Origin: Lonsdalea britannica
GTDB taxonomy: Bacteria > Pseudomonadota > Gammaproteobacteria > Enterobacterales > Enterobacteriaceae
DNA: 8,640 nucleotides
Assembly (NCBI RefSeq): GCF_946477055.1
Contig: NZ_CAMKXG010000154.1
Span: 1 to 8,640 of the forward strand
Reading direction: 5' to 3'
Positions 7,105 to 8,640 of the stretch are shown here, in pieces (position 1 is the first letter of the stretch; the number at the start of each line of letters is the position of its first letter). Position numbers and translations under genes: made by a program. A model generated the notes under the pieces. The model ran no database searches, was not told the origin of the DNA, and was given only the letters and a program-made list of their open reading frames with translations.

Positions 7105-7318
7105 TCACTAAACCGACTTTAGGCGAGCATCATTTACCCTATTCCCAACGAGGACGTAGCGAGTAATTGAACCTGTTAAACAGGACAAATTGCGATTAAT
7201 TGTTGGCTAAACAAACCGTGGCAACAGGTCCGACCATAATTCATCCAGGAGTAGGTAACCAAATGTATTAGCAATTCTGAAAGATTTATATCGACCTACA
7301 GATACGTGATGGCTGTAT

Positions 7319-7352
7319 TAGATTTGTTATTTTTGGCGATAATACAAATCTA
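7319..7352. promoter_or_regulatory. Inverted repeat just upstream of the hns promoter
   Basis: TAGATTTGT (7319-7327) and ACAAATCTA (7344-7352) are perfect 9-base inverted repeats, with a possible inner TTAT/ATAA pairing. The repeat ends 5 bases before the proposed -35 of hns. As DNA it could be a regulator site, since Fis and H-NS itself act upstream of hns in E. coli. As RNA it would be made only from a promoter further upstream. Confidence 0.5.
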
Positions 7353-7356
7353 CCTA

Positions 7357-7385
7357 TTGCAGAAAATAAAATAGCGCTCTATTAT
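7357..7385 (+). promoter_or_regulatory. Probable hns promoter
   Basis: TATTAT (7380-7385) matches the -10 consensus at five of six bases, and TTGCAG (7357-7362) is a weaker -35 at the ideal 17-base spacing. Transcription would start near 7392, giving a leader of about 37 bases. The leader end, from TTTTGAGA at about 7413 to the ATG, closely resembles the E. coli hns leader as I remember it. The ribosome binding site is weak (TGAG), which is also the E. coli situation. Confidence 0.5.
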
Positions 7386-7428
7386 CTCTCGTACAGCCAC
7401 TAATTAAATATATTTTGAGACTAATACA

Positions 7429-7836
7429 ATGAGCGAAGCACTAAAGATTCTAAACAACATCCGTACCCTGCGCGCCCAGGCAAGAGAATGTAGTCTGGAA
7501 ACACTGGAAGAAATGCTGGAAAAACTGGAAGTCGTGGTTAATGAACGCCGCGAAGAAGAAAGCCAAGCTCAGGCAGAAATTGAAGAACGTACTCGCAAAT
7601 TGCAGCAGTACCGCGATATGTTAATTGCTGACGGTATCGATCCGAATGAACTGCTTCAGTCTTTAGGCTCTACTAAAGTTGCCGGTAAAAGTAAACGTGC
7701 TGCTCGCCCTGCTAAATACCAGTACACTGATGAAAATGGCGAAGTCAAAACCTGGACCGGCCAGGGCCGTACTCCGGCAGTGATCAAAAAGGCCATCGAA
7801 GAACAGGGTAAATCTCTGGATGACTTCCTGCTGTAA
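7429..7836 (+). CDS. hns: Nucleoid-associated silencer H-NS
   Basis: H-NS binds curved AT-rich DNA, bridges or stiffens it, and silences acquired and environmentally controlled genes. In E. coli it also represses its own gene. The 135 residues equal the E. coli length. Residues 1-80 form the oligomerisation part: short N-terminal helices, then the heptad-rich coiled coil around 23-48 ([19 protein letters not shown]) and the second dimer site up to about 80. A flexible basic linker (81-93) leads to the DNA-binding domain, with the minor-groove loop TWTGQGRTP (QGR at 112-114). The linker start ([13 protein letters not shown]) differs from E. coli; the two domains are nearly invariant. The gene ends in tandem stops TAA TAG and a strong terminator. 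Identification is very firm; a plasmid-type or StpA paralogue is unlikely given the position beside galU. Confidence 0.98.
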   Translation: MSEALKILNNIRTLRAQARECSLETLEEMLEKLEVVVNERREEESQAQAEIEERTRKLQQYRDMLIADGIDPNELLQSLGSTKVAGKSKRAARPAKYQYTDENGEVKTWTGQGRTPAVIKKAIEEQGKSLDDFLL

Positions 7837-7862
7837 TAGCATTAAATAATTAAGTCTTATGA

Positions 7863-7892
7863 ATACCCCCTGCTCGCAGGGGGTATTTTTTT
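7863..7892 (+). terminator. Rho-independent terminator of hns
   Basis: A perfect 10-bp stem, ATACCCCCTG (7863-7872) with CAGGGGGTAT (7877-7886), closes a CTCG loop and is followed by a run of T to 7892. It starts 27 bases after the hns stop codon. Confidence 0.95.
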
Positions 7893-7932
7893 ATTTAAAT
7901 GATAGGGAAATTACGTTGTGCGGGATAAGGGG

Positions 7933-7960
7933 AAAACCCTCTGTACTTGCACAGAGGGTT
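7933..7960 (-). terminator. Terminator of galU
   Basis: On the minus strand AACCCTCTGT (7960-7951) pairs perfectly with ACAGAGGGTT (7944-7935) around a 6-base loop and is followed by a short T-run (TTTT, then C). It begins 9 bases after the galU stop. It is weaker than the hns terminator because of the short T-tract, but it lies back to back with it, so the two convergent genes are insulated. Confidence 0.8.
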
Positions 7961-7968
7961 AAAAATAA

Positions 7969-8640
7969 TTAGCTATTTTCTTCCTGAACCGCTGTTTTCA
8001 ACCACTGGTTGAACTCTGTACCCAGCGTTTTGTGACGCAATCCATATTCAACGAAGGCTGACATGTAACCCAGCTTATTCCCGCAGTCATGGCTGATGCC
8101 TTTGAGGTGATAAGCTTCGACGATTTCTTTGTCCATCAACATCGCGATAGCATCGGTCAACTGGATCTCATTACCTGCGCCCGGCGGCGTTTTCTTCAGG
8201 AAGTCCCAGATTTGATCTGAAAGGACATAACGGCCAACCACGGCCAAATTAGACGGCGCTTCATCCGCTTTAGGTTTTTCAACCACGCCAACCATTGGCG
8301 CGCTATCACCCGGTTCCAGCACCCTTCCCTGGCAATCCACAACGCCGTAGCTGCTGACGTCTTCGACGGGCTCAACCATAATCTGGCTGTGTCCTGTTTC
8401 TTCGAAACGTTGAAGCATTTCGCTCAGGTTGTCTTTCTTCAGGTTGCTTTCGTATTCGTCGATAATCACGTCCGGCAAAATAACCGCTACGGGTTCGTCG
8501 CCCACCAGCGGATAGGCGCACAATACTGCATGCCCCAAGCCTTTAGCGACGCCCTGACGCACCTGCATAATAGTGACATGCTCAGGACAAATAGATTTAA
8601 CTTCATCCAATAACTGACGCTTGACGCGTTTTTCCAACAT
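7969..8640 (-). CDS. galU: UTP-glucose-1-phosphate uridylyltransferase GalU (N-terminus beyond window)
   Basis: GalU makes UDP-glucose from UTP and glucose-1-phosphate in the cytoplasm. UDP-glucose feeds LPS core, capsule and osmoregulated glucans, the Leloir galactose pathway and trehalose synthesis. The 223 codons present match E. coli GalU from about residue 81 ([13 protein letters not shown]) to the end, so about 80 residues, including the nucleotide-binding G-x-G-T-R loop, lie to the right. The Met at the window edge is internal, not the start. Visible motifs are [10 protein letters not shown], the metal-site strand [14 protein letters not shown] with the catalytic lysine (K202 in E. coli), [14 protein letters not shown] and the HDCGNKLGY signature. 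The C-terminal tail (KTAVQEENS) is variable in the family. It converges on hns. Identification is firm; GalF is excluded by intact catalytic motifs and position. Confidence 0.96.
   Translation of the reverse strand: MLEKRVKRQLLDEVKSICPEHVTIMQVRQGVAKGLGHAVLCAYPLVGDEPVAVILPDVIIDEYESNLKKDNLSEMLQRFEETGHSQIMVEPVEDVSSYGVVDCQGRVLEPGDSAPMVGVVEKPKADEAPSNLAVVGRYVLSDQIWDFLKKTPPGAGNEIQLTDAIAMLMDKEIVEAYHLKGISHDCGNKLGYMSAFVEYGLRHKTLGTEFNQWLKTAVQEENS

Larger units (their letters stand above)
6166..7428. other. Long gene-free region between adhE and hns
   Basis: After the adhE terminator about 1.2 kb contains no convincing gene on either strand. The open frames present are short, low-complexity or overlap the terminator. 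In E. coli tdk (thymidine kinase) lies here on the opposite strand to hns; I searched for the reverse complement of its VDECQF and CFCGRKA motifs by eye and found none. The region is AT-rich from about 6540. It holds a short tandem repeat (6388-6409), small inverted repeats (6739-6753, 6789-6803, 6805-6817, 7092-7104), a perfect TATAAT at 6821-6826 without a good -35, and the hns promoter region at the right end. Confidence 0.65.

Noticed and set aside
8389..8613. Plus-strand frame opposite galU
   Set aside because: It is an antisense shadow of galU.
8638..8640. Window-edge ATG as the galU start
   Set aside because: It corresponds to an internal Met near residue 81 of E. coli GalU; the N-terminal nucleotide-binding motif is missing and must lie outside the window.
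1..8640. CRISPR array, insertion sequence, tRNA or prophage signs
   Set aside because: No regularly spaced repeats, transposase, integrase, tRNA fold or attachment duplication was seen.

Overview
The window is a stretch of conserved core chromosome from an enterobacterium (Enterobacterales). The evidence is an H-NS of exactly 135 residues, an AdhE of 892 residues with every catalytic residue at its E. coli position number, and the order oppA / ychE / adhE / hns / galU, which as I recall it is the E. coli order read in reverse. The intergenic gaps are long, there is no recognisable tdk between adhE and hns, and the H-NS linker differs from the E. coli form. I infer a relative outside Escherichia/Salmonella, possibly Pectobacteriaceae (Dickeya/Brenneria/Pectobacterium-like), but the sequence alone does not settle the genus.

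Layout, left to right. The minus strand carries oppA (1-1560), with its C-terminus running off the left edge. A gene-free stretch (1561-2301) follows, holding the oppA leader, a CRP-like site and the ychE terminator. Next is ychE on the minus strand (2302-2946), a MarC-family membrane protein. A divergent regulatory region (2947-3486) is rich in inverted repeats. adhE lies on the plus strand (3487-6165) with a strong terminator. A 1.26 kb stretch without a credible gene (6166-7428) ends in the hns promoter region. hns lies on the plus strand (7429-7836), and galU on the minus strand (7969-8640) with its N-terminal third outside the window. hns and galU converge on two back-to-back terminator hairpins.

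These genes are not one pathway. OppA is the periplasmic receptor for oligopeptide import. AdhE is the fermentative acetyl-CoA to ethanol enzyme. H-NS is the nucleoid silencer. GalU makes UDP-glucose for envelope polysaccharides and galactose metabolism. YchE has no established function. The genes have mostly separate promoters and terminators.

I found no new multi-gene system, mobile element, CRISPR array, tRNA or rRNA. The observations worth checking are regulatory: a near-perfect 18-bp hairpin and a Cra-like palindrome between ychE and adhE, several hairpins in the adhE leader, a 7-bp helix that could mask the oppA ribosome binding site at the place where a GcvB-type sRNA would pair, and the gene-empty region where tdk would be expected.
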